From: Calditenuis sp032249575
GTDB lineage: Archaea > Thermoproteota > Nitrososphaeria_A > Caldarchaeales > Calditenuaceae
Direction: 5' to 3'
Assembly (NCBI GenBank): GCA_032249575.1
Contig: JAVVHL010000006.1
Location: 1 to 22,582, forward strand
DNA: 22,582 nt
Shown: piece after piece, positions 14,688 through 21,526 of the stretch
How positions within the stretch are numbered: position 1 is the first letter of the stretch
Layout: each line of letters starts with the position of its first letter
Translations under genes and position numbers: made by a program
The notes under the pieces: generated by a model
The model's input: only the letters and a program-made list of their open reading frames with translations
Told to the model about the DNA's origin: nothing
Databases searched by the model: none

Positions 14688-15841
14688 TAGAGTTCGAGGC
14701 ACTTAGGTCGGCCTACATCTTCCTCGTCAACCTGCTAGCCTTCCTGGCGATCTACCTCATCGTCAACCTCTCGCTCGAGCTAGAGTACGGCAAGGCCGGG
14801 ATTCCGAACTTCGGGAAGGTGCTGAGCGTCGCTGCAGGGGCCTTCGTCGCCGGCTCCATCCCCGGCAGGCTCCTTGCGCAGATGTTCAACGTCTACGGCG
14901 GTGTCGCAGGGATAACCGACCCGGTCGTTGCGGAGTGCATCAGGGGCCTCTCGCCCCAGAAGCCCGCCATCCTCGAGAGGATGGAGTACATCGAGGACAA
15001 CGTCGTGATCGTCACCTGCGTCAATAGGGTCCTAGCCGCCAACCCGGCGCTCTCGTTCGGGATGTTGGCCCTCACGTTGTTGGTGGCTGCAGCGGTCGGA
15101 GCGGCCCTCGGGCTCGTCGCGTCTTACCCAGCCCTCAGGCTGAAGGAGGACTACCTCGCGATGACGTTGTTGGCCTTCGGCGAGTTCCTCACGGCTATCG
15201 GTTACTACACGAGGGACATCGTGGGAGGAACGCTGGGCGTCAGCGTGATCGATCCTTTCGGATGGGTCGGAGGCGAGCTCAGGTACCTCACCGCTACCAT
15301 CATCATCGCCGTCGTTGCGTTTTTCGTGGTCCTCTACGTCCGTCTCGTCTCAAGATCTCCGCTCGGCAGGGCCCTCAGGGCGATGAGGGATCAGGAGGTC
15401 GCGGCGGAGGTGCTGGGGAAGGACACGGTGGCGCTGAGGAGGAACGTGCTGATGGTGAGCTCGGCCATCGCGGCGATCGGAGGCTCCCTCTGGGCTCTCT
15501 ACGCAGGAGGAGTCATAGCGACAGCGTACGACAGGGCCACGTGGACCTTCCTTCCATGGGTCATGGTGATACTCGGAGGAGCGGGGAACGAGCTGGGCGT
15601 CCTGATCGGAACCGCCGTCTACGTCTCAGCACGGATGCTTATCGACCAGTACAAGGGCCTCCTCGAGCCCGTTCTGCCGTTCAGCGTGATCTGGCTCGAC
15701 AGGCTCCTGATGGGCATCGTGCTGATCCTCATCTTGCTGGCGAGGCCCCAGGGAATACTGCCGGAGAAGCCGGTCTACCCGCTGGGCAAAGCGAAGGTCA
15801 GGAGGATCGTGGAGGCCGTCAGGGCGAAGGCGAGGTCCTGA
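14684..15841 (+). CDS. livM: Branched-chain amino acid ABC transporter permease LivM
   Basis: The second permease of the importer, 385 residues from the GTG at 14684 that overlaps the livH stop. The frame is open upstream to 14549, but that part lies inside livH. LivM hallmarks are YPALRLKEDYLAMTLLAFGE, the coupling-helix region SPLGRALRAMRDQEVAAEVLGKD, and the C-terminal LARPQGILPEKP. Unusually, about 60 residues (roughly 60-120, with Cys85 and Cys112) are inserted between the early helices and the helix before the ALRLKED motif, where LivM proteins normally have a short outer loop. With no terminator visible, the FAD oxidase gene may be partly co-transcribed. Confidence 0.93.
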   Translation: MIEFEALRSAYIFLVNLLAFLAIYLIVNLSLELEYGKAGIPNFGKVLSVAAGAFVAGSIPGRLLAQMFNVYGGVAGITDPVVAECIRGLSPQKPAILERMEYIEDNVVIVTCVNRVLAANPALSFGMLALTLLVAAAVGAALGLVASYPALRLKEDYLAMTLLAFGEFLTAIGYYTRDIVGGTLGVSVIDPFGWVGGELRYLTATIIIAVVAFFVVLYVRLVSRSPLGRALRAMRDQEVAAEVLGKDTVALRRNVLMVSSAIAAIGGSLWALYAGGVIATAYDRATWTFLPWVMVILGGAGNELGVLIGTAVYVSARMLIDQYKGLLEPVLPFSVIWLDRLLMGIVLILILLARPQGILPEKPVYPLGKAKVRRIVEAVRAKARS

Positions 15842-15886
15842 GGTGGAGCCCAAGCCCAAATACCTGCATGTGCCTGTGGGAACCCG

Positions 15887-17065
15887 ATGGCCGAGCGCGC
15901 TGAGTTCCTAGTAGTGGGCGGAGGCTCGACTGGAACAGCGATCGCCTACTACCTCTCGCTCGTCGCAGGTAAGGGCGTTGTGCTGCTCGAGGCCAACAGG
16001 ATAGGTTCAGGGCAGACGGGTTACTCGACCGCGATCATCAGGCTCCACTACAGCACGCCGGAGGTCGCGAGGATGGCTCTCGAGAGCTACAGGGTCTTCG
16101 ACCGGTTCGAGGACTTGGTGGGAGGGAGCTGCGGCTTCAGGAGGGTCGGGTTTTTCCTCGCGGTCCCCGAGAAGCTGAAGGATGGGCTGGAGAGGAACGT
16201 CTCGATGCTCCGTTCGTTGGGCGTTGAGACCTGGGTCGTCGTGCCTGAGGAGCTGAAGGACCTGATGCCTTGGGTCGACGTGAAAGGCATCGCAGCAGCC
16301 GCCTACGAGCCCGGTTCCGGTTTCGCAGAGCCCACCGAGACGGCGCTGTCCTTCGCGAAGGCAGCTGCTGAGAACGGAGTCCGTGTCGTAGAGGGCGAGA
16401 AGGTGACGAAGGTCGTCGTCGAGGGAGGTGAGGTGAGAAGGGTGCTGACGGAGAAGGGCGAGTACGTGCCTGGAACTCTCATCCTGGCCACCGGAGTCTG
16501 GACCCAGCAGCTAGCCTCTACCTTCGGGAGGACCGTACCGATGAAGGTGCTGAGGGAGGAGATAGGTGTATTCACGCGCCCCGATGACTTCAGGGGAGAG
16601 CATCCGGTCTTCGCGGACCTCGGCTCCGACTTCTACATGAGGCCCCACGGCGACGCCGAGACCTACGTCGGATCGATTGAGCCGCCACCGACAGCGCTCG
16701 CCTCTCCTGACGAGGGAGGGAGGCCCATCTCGAGGGAGACGTACCTGGCCTACCACGAGAGGATATCGAGGAGGTTCCCGGCCTTCGAGAGGTCTCCGTA
16801 TCAACCTAAGGGTTGGACAGGGCTTTACGACGTGACGCCGGACTGGCATCCGGTGATCTGCAGGGACCCCGAGGTCTCCAACCTGATATGGGCTTTCGGG
16901 CTCAGCGGCCACGGCTTCAAGCTCGCACCAGCGATAGGGATGTCGGTCAGGGACCTGGCCCTCGGGAAGAAGCCCGAGTTCTTCGAGCCCGATCACTTCT
17001 CAATAGACCGCTTCGAGAAGGGGAGAAGCATCAGCACCACCTACGGGATAGGTGTGGTCTCCTGA
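15887..17065 (+). CDS. FAD-dependent oxidoreductase, DAO / sarcosine oxidase-like
   Basis: A 392-residue flavoenzyme of the D-amino-acid-oxidase/glycine-oxidase/sarcosine-oxidase-beta family. It has a Rossmann FAD motif VVGGGSTGTAIAYYL (9-23) with the ribose-binding Glu35 at the end of strand 2, then SGQTGYSTAIIRLHY, as in sarcosine oxidase beta subunits. The C-terminal substrate/FAD region reads GLYDVTPDWHPVI and GLSGHGFKLAPAIG, both family hallmarks. It probably oxidises an amino acid or N-methyl amine, passing electrons to O2 or a dehydrogenase acceptor. A TATA-like CAAATACC (15857-15864) lies about 27 bp before the ATG, suggesting its own leaderless transcript. Its position right after livHM suggests it acts on the imported compound. 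No alpha, gamma or delta sarcosine oxidase subunits are nearby, so a single-subunit dehydrogenase is likely. Confidence 0.9.
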   Translation: MAERAEFLVVGGGSTGTAIAYYLSLVAGKGVVLLEANRIGSGQTGYSTAIIRLHYSTPEVARMALESYRVFDRFEDLVGGSCGFRRVGFFLAVPEKLKDGLERNVSMLRSLGVETWVVVPEELKDLMPWVDVKGIAAAAYEPGSGFAEPTETALSFAKAAAENGVRVVEGEKVTKVVVEGGEVRRVLTEKGEYVPGTLILATGVWTQQLASTFGRTVPMKVLREEIGVFTRPDDFRGEHPVFADLGSDFYMRPHGDAETYVGSIEPPPTALASPDEGGRPISRETYLAYHERISRRFPAFERSPYQPKGWTGLYDVTPDWHPVICRDPEVSNLIWAFGLSGHGFKLAPAIGMSVRDLALGKKPEFFEPDHFSIDRFEKGRSISTTYGIGVVS

Positions 17066-17077
17066 GGAAGGGAGGGC

Positions 17078-17941
17078 TTGAGGCTGAACGTCCACCTGAT
17101 CGAGGGAGCGCTCGCCGGGATCTTCTTCGGGACCTCTGCCGTCTTCATCAGGCTGATGCCCGAGCTCTCGGCCACGTCGATCGCCTTCTTCAGGCTCGGC
17201 CTCTCCGCCATCTTCCTGGCCGTCGGGCACACCTTGCTGAAGGGTAACGCACCACGGCCGTCTAACGTGGGAGCGAAAAGGCTCATCGCGATGGGGGTGC
17301 TGCTGGGGCTCCACGTCCTGCTCTTCACGGCAGCCGTCAAGCTGACCGCTGTCCTCAACGCTGCGGTCCTCGTCAACACCACACCCGTCTGGGCCATAGC
17401 CATCTCCTACGCCCTCTGGAGGCACGTGCCTGACAGGACCGCGCTGCTCGGGACAGCCCTTGCCATCGCCGGCGTCACCGTCATCTCAGGCTCACAGCTC
17501 GCCTTCTCGCCCGGCAACATGATAGGTGATGCATTTGCCATGCTCTCAGCGGCCTCGTGGGCCCTCTACCTCGTCGTCGCCAAACCCGTCAGGCAATCGG
17601 GAAACCCGCTGGTCCTGCTTCCCTACGTCTACGGAACGGCCGCCTTGACGATCGCAGCCTCCTCGCCCACAACCGGTGAGGTCGTGAGGCTCCCCACTTC
17701 GACTGAGCTGCCACCGTTGCTGGGACAGGCCCTCCTCCCGACGACGCTCGGACACACCCTCCAATTCTCCTCGCTGAAGGGATTGACGCCCCACCAGGCC
17801 TCAACGTTGGCCCTCCTCGAACCTGTGGTGGCCTCTACGCTCGCAGCGGTCTTCCTCCAAGAGGTGCCCCGTCCCGAGTTGGTCGCAGGTGCGTCGCTCG
17901 TTATAACGGGCATTTACTTCGTGACCTCGAGGGTCCGGTGA
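17078..17941 (+). CDS. EamA / DMT-superfamily transporter
   Basis: A 287-residue membrane protein with about ten hydrophobic helices in two similar EamA halves, the standard size of drug/metabolite transporters. The first half has GTSAVFIRLMPELSATSIAFFRLGLSAI (helix 1-2), and the second half has FAMLSAASWALYLVVAKP, equivalent to the same repeat, then ALLEPVVASTLAAVFLQEVP. The TTG start is supported by a GGAGGG Shine-Dalgarno 1-6 bp upstream, and it follows the oxidase stop by 12 bp, so it is co-transcribed with the oxidase. Many family members export amino acids or metabolites; here it could remove a product of the oxidase or an excess amino acid, but that is inference. Confidence 0.9.
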   Translation: MRLNVHLIEGALAGIFFGTSAVFIRLMPELSATSIAFFRLGLSAIFLAVGHTLLKGNAPRPSNVGAKRLIAMGVLLGLHVLLFTAAVKLTAVLNAAVLVNTTPVWAIAISYALWRHVPDRTALLGTALAIAGVTVISGSQLAFSPGNMIGDAFAMLSAASWALYLVVAKPVRQSGNPLVLLPYVYGTAALTIAASSPTTGEVVRLPTSTELPPLLGQALLPTTLGHTLQFSSLKGLTPHQASTLALLEPVVASTLAAVFLQEVPRPELVAGASLVITGIYFVTSRVR

Positions 17942-18003
17942 CGACCTCCACGTGAAGCGAGGTAGCTTCTAAGTTATTAACTGAGACATAAGCGGTTATA
18001 CGC

Positions 18004-18264
18004 ATGGAGTCTCAGGGGACTTCGGAGGTAATACAGATCGACAGGACCGTGCGCAAGTACTGGCGCGTGAAGGTGCCGAAGAAGATGGCGGAGGGCGCCG
18101 TAGAGGCGGTGATAGAGCTGGGAGGGGAGAGGTGGGTCGTCCCGATAGACAGGTACGGACGGGTTTACGTGCCCTCTCAGCTGCGGGAGAACATCGGCAA
18201 GCACAAGTCCATCACCCTCCGGAGGGAGGGGAAGCAGGTCGTCCTCCGGCCGAGGCCCTTCTGA
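18004..18264 (+). CDS. AbrB/SpoVT-like swapped-hairpin protein
   Basis: An 86-residue small protein whose last 40 residues match the AbrB DNA-binding fold: PIDRYGRVYVPSQLRENIG, then SITLRREGKQVVLRP, comparable to the D-x-x-GRV-x-(I/V)P-x-x-LR core of AbrB. The first half (19-48) repeats the same pattern more weakly: Y-RV-VP, a helix KKMAEG, and EAVIELGGERWVVP. It may therefore carry two fused half-units, as MraZ does. The ATG is supported by a TATA-like AGTTATTAA (17972-17980) about 28 bp upstream. AbrB proteins act as transition-state regulators or antitoxins; no toxin gene is adjacent, so a free-standing regulator is more likely. It converges with the 70-residue gene. Confidence 0.75.
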   Translation: MESQGTSEVIQIDRTVRKYWRVKVPKKMAEGAVEAVIELGGERWVVPIDRYGRVYVPSQLRENIGKHKSITLRREGKQVVLRPRPF

Positions 18265-18288
18265 AAGCGCTCGCCCCTCATTTCTTTC

Positions 18289-18501
18289 TCAGCGCGGGAA
18301 CTTCCCCCTCAACGCCAGAGCAATCAGGAGCGCGTTCCAAAGCAGCGTCAACACCAACCACACGATTATCCATCCCCTCCCGATGCCCTGCGACTGCTGG
18401 TGGAGGATGACGAAGATCAGAACCGGTAGGGCGAGGGCGATTGCCAGCTCCGTTGCCTTGACGAAGAGCTGAACGGAGCCCAAGGCTTCTACCTGAGGCA
18501 T
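18289..18501 (-). CDS. Small two-helix membrane protein (70 aa)
   Basis: Unrecognised. It has two clear hydrophobic segments, about 18-36 (ELAIALALPVLIFVILHQQ) and 43-65 (GWIIVWLVLTLLWNALLIALAL), joined by a short polar turn, and ends in a basic tail (RGKFPR). It is the third gene of a small cluster: it begins 16 bp after the stop of the 89-residue gene, which directly follows Sec61-beta. The operon position and good membrane character make it a likely real gene, but nothing in it tells the function. Confidence 0.65.
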   Translation of the reverse strand: MPQVEALGSVQLFVKATELAIALALPVLIFVILHQQSQGIGRGWIIVWLVLTLLWNALLIALALRGKFPR

Positions 18502-18517
18502 TTTGTGTTCGGAAATA

Positions 18518-18787
18518 TCAGAACGACTTCCTCCTGAACTTCATCCTGACCTCCTTGATCTGCTCGGAAGGAGCGCGCATCAGATCCGCAAGCCTGTGGT
18601 TTTCCGTCTCCCTGATTCTCCTGGTCGTCGAGCCGAGCTCTTGAAGGGCCCTCGAAGCCTCCTCCCTGACGCTCTCCCTGATCGACCTGCTGACCCTGAC
18701 GGCCTCGGCTATCATAGGCGACCTGACGACCTCCGACCTGAAGCCCCTCGCCCTCAGCTTCGTGTCGATCGAGAGCAAACCCGCCAC
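18518..18787 (-). CDS. Small charged helical protein (89 aa)
   Basis: Unrecognised. It is almost wholly helical and highly charged, with many Arg/Glu pairs (VRVSRSIRESVREEASRALQEL, then TTRRIRETENHRLADLM), no cysteine, no membrane segment and a basic C-terminus (KFRRKSF); a coiled coil or an RNA- or ribosome-binding role is possible but unproven. The GTG start at 18785-18787 touches the TAG stop of Sec61-beta (TAGGTG), so translation is almost certainly coupled. That close arrangement and the AGG-rich codon use make it a likely real gene. Confidence 0.65.
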   Translation of the reverse strand: MAGLLSIDTKLRARGFRSEVVRSPMIAEAVRVSRSIRESVREEASRALQELGSTTRRIRETENHRLADLMRAPSEQIKEVRMKFRRKSF

Positions 18788-18955
18788 CTAGATCGGGAAG
18801 AACTTGCTCAGGACCACCACGCCAACGATGAGGGCGATCCCCGCTATCAGGACGACCTCCGGCCTCAGCTTTAGGCCCTTACCCTCTTCCTCGAAGAACC
18901 TCAGGAGTCCTGCACCGGTCGCCGGCATAGGAGCCTCCCTTCTCCTTCTCGACAT
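18788..18955 (-). CDS. Preprotein translocase subunit Sec61-beta (archaeal SecG)
   Basis: A 55-residue tail-anchored subunit of the SecYE-beta protein-conducting channel in the cytoplasmic membrane. I found it by translating the gap by hand. The basic N-terminus MSRRRREAP is followed by the family signature PATGAGLLRFFEEEGKGLKL (about 11-30) and a single C-terminal membrane helix (PEVVLIAGIALIVGVVVLS, 32-50), ending KFFPI. This is the standard archaeal Sec61-beta size and order. The ATG at 18953-18955 includes the basic head; a TATA-like CTCTAATTC (18978-18986 on minus) is centred about 27 bp upstream. SecY and SecE are not in this window. It heads a cluster with two small unknown genes. Confidence 0.93.
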   Translation of the reverse strand: MSRRRREAPMPATGAGLLRFFEEEGKGLKLRPEVVLIAGIALIVGVVVLSKFFPI

Positions 18956-18990
18956 CCGAGACGCCTACACCCTCCGAGAATTAGAGTTTT

Positions 18991-19005
18991 CGTCCCGAAG
19001 GGACG
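18991..19005. other. Perfect 6-bp hairpin between two minus-strand genes
   Basis: CGTCCC, loop GAA, GGGACG. It lies in the 68-bp gap between the end of the 278-residue gene and the Sec61-beta promoter. It is not followed by a T-run on the minus strand, so it is not a standard terminator; mRNA 3'-end processing or chance are both possible. Confidence 0.35.
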
Positions 19006-19023
19006 GATCAGAGGACCGTTCGC

Positions 19024-19860
19024 TCACGCATGCCCAGCACCAGAACCCTGCTCGACCGACTTCCTCCTCCTTCTCCTCGGCTCCTCCGCTTCAGAGAACC
19101 AGAAGGGCCTGTCCTCGACCGAGACGGTCCTCGCGTAGAAGAACTTCATGTCGGTCACCCTGTCGGTGAACTCGGCGTCCTCTTTTCCCTCCGATGCGAT
19201 GTAACGGATGAAGCCAGCATGGGGTGCGCCGTCGAGCTCGACGTAGATGAAGACCGGAAGGGCGCTGGCCTCGTAGTAGTCGTAAAAGGGCATGAGCACT
19301 CCCAGGACGGACCTCCCGTTCAGGTCGAACCTCAGGATGGGAGGTTGCTGGCCGTCGTAGGAGGCGACCACGAGGAGCCTCAGCAGGGATGGCAGGTTCG
19401 AGGTCTTCGTCAGCACAGGCATCTCGACGTGGGGTCTCGCCTTGCCGGAGATCGCTTCGACGAGGAACCTCGGAGGCTGATCGAGCTCGACCACCGGCGC
19501 GTAAAGGAACTTGGGGTCGTCGTTCTGCCTCGTGAAGAAGACCTCCTCCCGGTCGATGTAGCGGTAAGCGACATAGGCCTCGACCGATTCGCCCTCCGGC
19601 AAAGTCGTGTAGAAGAAAATAGGGAGGCTCCTCTTCCAGTAAGGTATCGAGTACATCGCTCCCAGGATCTTCGTCCGCCTGTGAACGAAGTGCCAGTAGA
19701 AGGTCTGCTGCTCCGTTCCGACCAGCGTCAGCCTCGCCAGGTTCAGGAGGTCCCTCACCCTCATCGCGACCGGCGGCTTCAGCCTCAACGCCGATCCCAG
19801 CACCCCCATCACTCCGTTCTCAGCGCTCCGCATATAACCCATCTCCCTCTTCAGCGACAT
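19024..19860 (-). CDS. Unrecognised protein with two tandem copies of one domain (278 aa)
   Basis: I do not recognise the family, but the protein clearly contains an internal duplication. Copy 1 (about 36-135) and copy 2 (about 157-257) align at a near-constant offset of about 122: LLNLARLTLV with LLRLLVVASY, KILGAMYSIPY with SVLGVLMPFYD, LPIFFYTTL with LPVFIYVEL, DPKFLYAPV with DMKFFYART, and QPPRFLVE with DRPFWFSE. Each copy looks like an alpha/beta or beta-rich unit of roughly 100 residues. A very basic patch PRRRRRK (261-267) and a Gly-rich tail end the protein. There is no signal peptide, membrane helix or catalytic motif I can name. The ATG at 19860 has a TATA-like element (minus strand, about 19887-19894) about 30 bp upstream; ATGs at 19842 and 19833 are alternatives. 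Confidence 0.75.
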   Translation of the reverse strand: MSLKREMGYMRSAENGVMGVLGSALRLKPPVAMRVRDLLNLARLTLVGTEQQTFYWHFVHRRTKILGAMYSIPYWKRSLPIFFYTTLPEGESVEAYVAYRYIDREEVFFTRQNDDPKFLYAPVVELDQPPRFLVEAISGKARPHVEMPVLTKTSNLPSLLRLLVVASYDGQQPPILRFDLNGRSVLGVLMPFYDYYEASALPVFIYVELDGAPHAGFIRYIASEGKEDAEFTDRVTDMKFFYARTVSVEDRPFWFSEAEEPRRRRRKSVEQGSGAGHA

Positions 19861-19957
19861 CGCGACGCCATCGCCCTTCGCACTCGGTTAATGGGGGCCC
19901 GTCCACAGGAAGCGCCACTATCGTGGGATTGCTGGGGCCATGCAGGGGACAGATCGC

Positions 19958-21424
19958 TCACCTGACGAGCGGTATGGACCTAAGGGCCGCCTCGGCCGCA
20001 GCGAGGAAAGGCGACGGGTAGATCCCTATCACGATCGCGGCCACGGCCAGAAGCACCATCGGGAGGAGCATCGAGAAGCCCGGCTCCTTCGCGGCTTTCG
20101 GGTTGGCCCTCTGCGGCGGCTTCAGGAAGATGGTCTGGATAACGCGGAGGTGGTACATCGCACCTATCAGCACGTTCAGCACCATCACCACGGCGAAGGG
20201 CCAAAACGGTGAGGCGAGGGCACCCGCTATGATGATGTACTCGCTGACGAAGGCGTTCAGCCCCGGGACGCCTGCGAGGCTCAGCGCGCCAACTGTATAG
20301 GTTATGCCTGTGACAGGAAGATGCTTGCCGGCACCGGAGAGCTCTTCGAGGCTCCTCGTGTGGAACGTGTGGATGAAGGATCCGGCAGAGAGGAAGAGGA
20401 GGGCCTTGGCCACCGCGTGGTTAAGCACGTGCAGGACGCTCCCGACGAGTCCGAGCTGGTTGCCGAGGGAGATGCCGAAGACGATGTAACCGATGTTGGC
20501 TATGCTGCTGAAGGCCAGCAACCTCTTGATGTCGTCCTGAAGGGCAGCCATGAGGTTCCCGACCGTCATCGTCACGATCCCCAGCATCAGGAGCCCCATC
20601 TGCCATCCGTACTGCTCGAGGGGGAAGACGTTCAGGAGGAGCCTGAGCATCCCGTAGACTCCTGTCTTGATGACGACGCCTGAAAGGAGGGCGCTGACGG
20701 GCGAGGGAGCAGCAGGGTGGGCGTCGGGGAGCCAGAAGTGGAAGGGTGCCACAGCTGCGTTCACCGCAAGCCCACCTATGACGAACGCGAAGGCCGCGAC
20801 AGACCACGTCTCCCTCGATGCGGCCCCTGAGGCGAGGACGCTCCTCATCCCTGCGAAGGTGAGGTCGCCCGAGAGGCCGTAGAGGAGCGAGATGCCGAAG
20901 AGGAGAGCCGCAGAACCGGTCGAGCTCATGATCAGGTACTTCAGCGACGCCTCGACGGCCTCCCACTCCCTGTAGTTGAAGGCGACGAGAAGGTAGGAGC
21001 CGAGGCTCATCACCTCCCAGTAAACGAAGAAGGAGATCGCGTCGCCGGCATAGAAGACGCCCAGCATGCCTATCGCGAGGACGAGCAGCAGCGAGAAGTA
21101 CTCGGTGTGGCGCTCGCCGATGTAACCTGCGGAGTAGATCGAGGAGAAGACGAAGATCGCCAGGACCACGAGCGAGATGAAGTTGGACAGCTGGTCGATC
21201 ACTACGACCGAGCCGGGAATGCCCGCTTTCGGACCGAAGGACGCGCTGTATCCGTTCAGGAACTGGACGAGCGTGATGTAGAAGGAAGCGATGAACGCGA
21301 CCGTGGAGGTCACCGATGACGTGTATCTGCTCCAGACCCTGCCGGAGACCGAACCTATGACGAGGGTTGCCAGGGCGCCGAAGATCAGCACCTCCAGCTG
21401 GTCGGGCAACGGAAGCAGCCACAT
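19958..21424 (-). CDS. Complex I / Mrp antiporter-like membrane subunit (NuoN/NuoM/MrpD family)
   Basis: A 488-residue proton-translocating-type membrane subunit with about fourteen hydrophobic helices. Key conserved charges are visible: Glu137 in YWEVMSLGSY, Lys253 in LLSGVVIKTGVYG (the proton-channel lysine), His334/Lys340 in LNHAVAKALLFL, and the PFHFWLPDAHPAAPSPVSA loop (227-244). This is the shared pattern of NuoL/M/N and MrpA/D; size and sequence favour NuoN/NuoM/MrpD rather than the longer NuoL. The frame is open to 21727, but those 101 residues are antisense to pyrD, so I take the ATG at 21424. It stands alone, without the other Nuo, Mrp or membrane hydrogenase genes in the window. 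It may act with a complex encoded elsewhere. Confidence 0.9.
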   Translation of the reverse strand: MWLLPLPDQLEVLIFGALATLVIGSVSGRVWSRYTSSVTSTVAFIASFYITLVQFLNGYSASFGPKAGIPGSVVVIDQLSNFISLVVLAIFVFSSIYSAGYIGERHTEYFSLLLVLAIGMLGVFYAGDAISFFVYWEVMSLGSYLLVAFNYREWEAVEASLKYLIMSSTGSAALLFGISLLYGLSGDLTFAGMRSVLASGAASRETWSVAAFAFVIGGLAVNAAVAPFHFWLPDAHPAAPSPVSALLSGVVIKTGVYGMLRLLLNVFPLEQYGWQMGLLMLGIVTMTVGNLMAALQDDIKRLLAFSSIANIGYIVFGISLGNQLGLVGSVLHVLNHAVAKALLFLSAGSFIHTFHTRSLEELSGAGKHLPVTGITYTVGALSLAGVPGLNAFVSEYIIIAGALASPFWPFAVVMVLNVLIGAMYHLRVIQTIFLKPPQRANPKAAKEPGFSMLLPMVLLAVAAIVIGIYPSPFLAAAEAALRSIPLVR

Positions 21425-21496
21425 CTTCCGCCCGGAACCTGAAGGCTCATCTGAAAAACCTGATTTGCTGCATCGGCAAGGCCGGACCGGAGAGGC

Positions 21497-21504
21497 TGAT
21501 ATTC
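21497..21504 (+). promoter_or_regulatory. TATA-like element for pyrD
   Basis: TGATATTC is centred about 26 bp before the TTG at 21527, which is the only usable start after an in-frame TGA at 21497-21499. It supports a leaderless pyrD mRNA and lies in the 102-bp divergent gap with the antiporter-like gene. Confidence 0.5.
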
Positions 21505-21526
21505 GCGGAACCGAAGGAATTCGGGG

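Noticed and set aside
18004..18501. AbrB-like gene plus small membrane protein as a toxin-antitoxin pair
   Set aside because: The genes are convergent, not in one operon, and the 70-aa protein belongs to the Sec61-beta cluster instead.
20421..21422. A 333-codon minus-strand frame inside the antiporter-like gene
   Set aside because: Arg/His/Leu-rich frame shifted relative to a clear complex-I-like protein; no domain.
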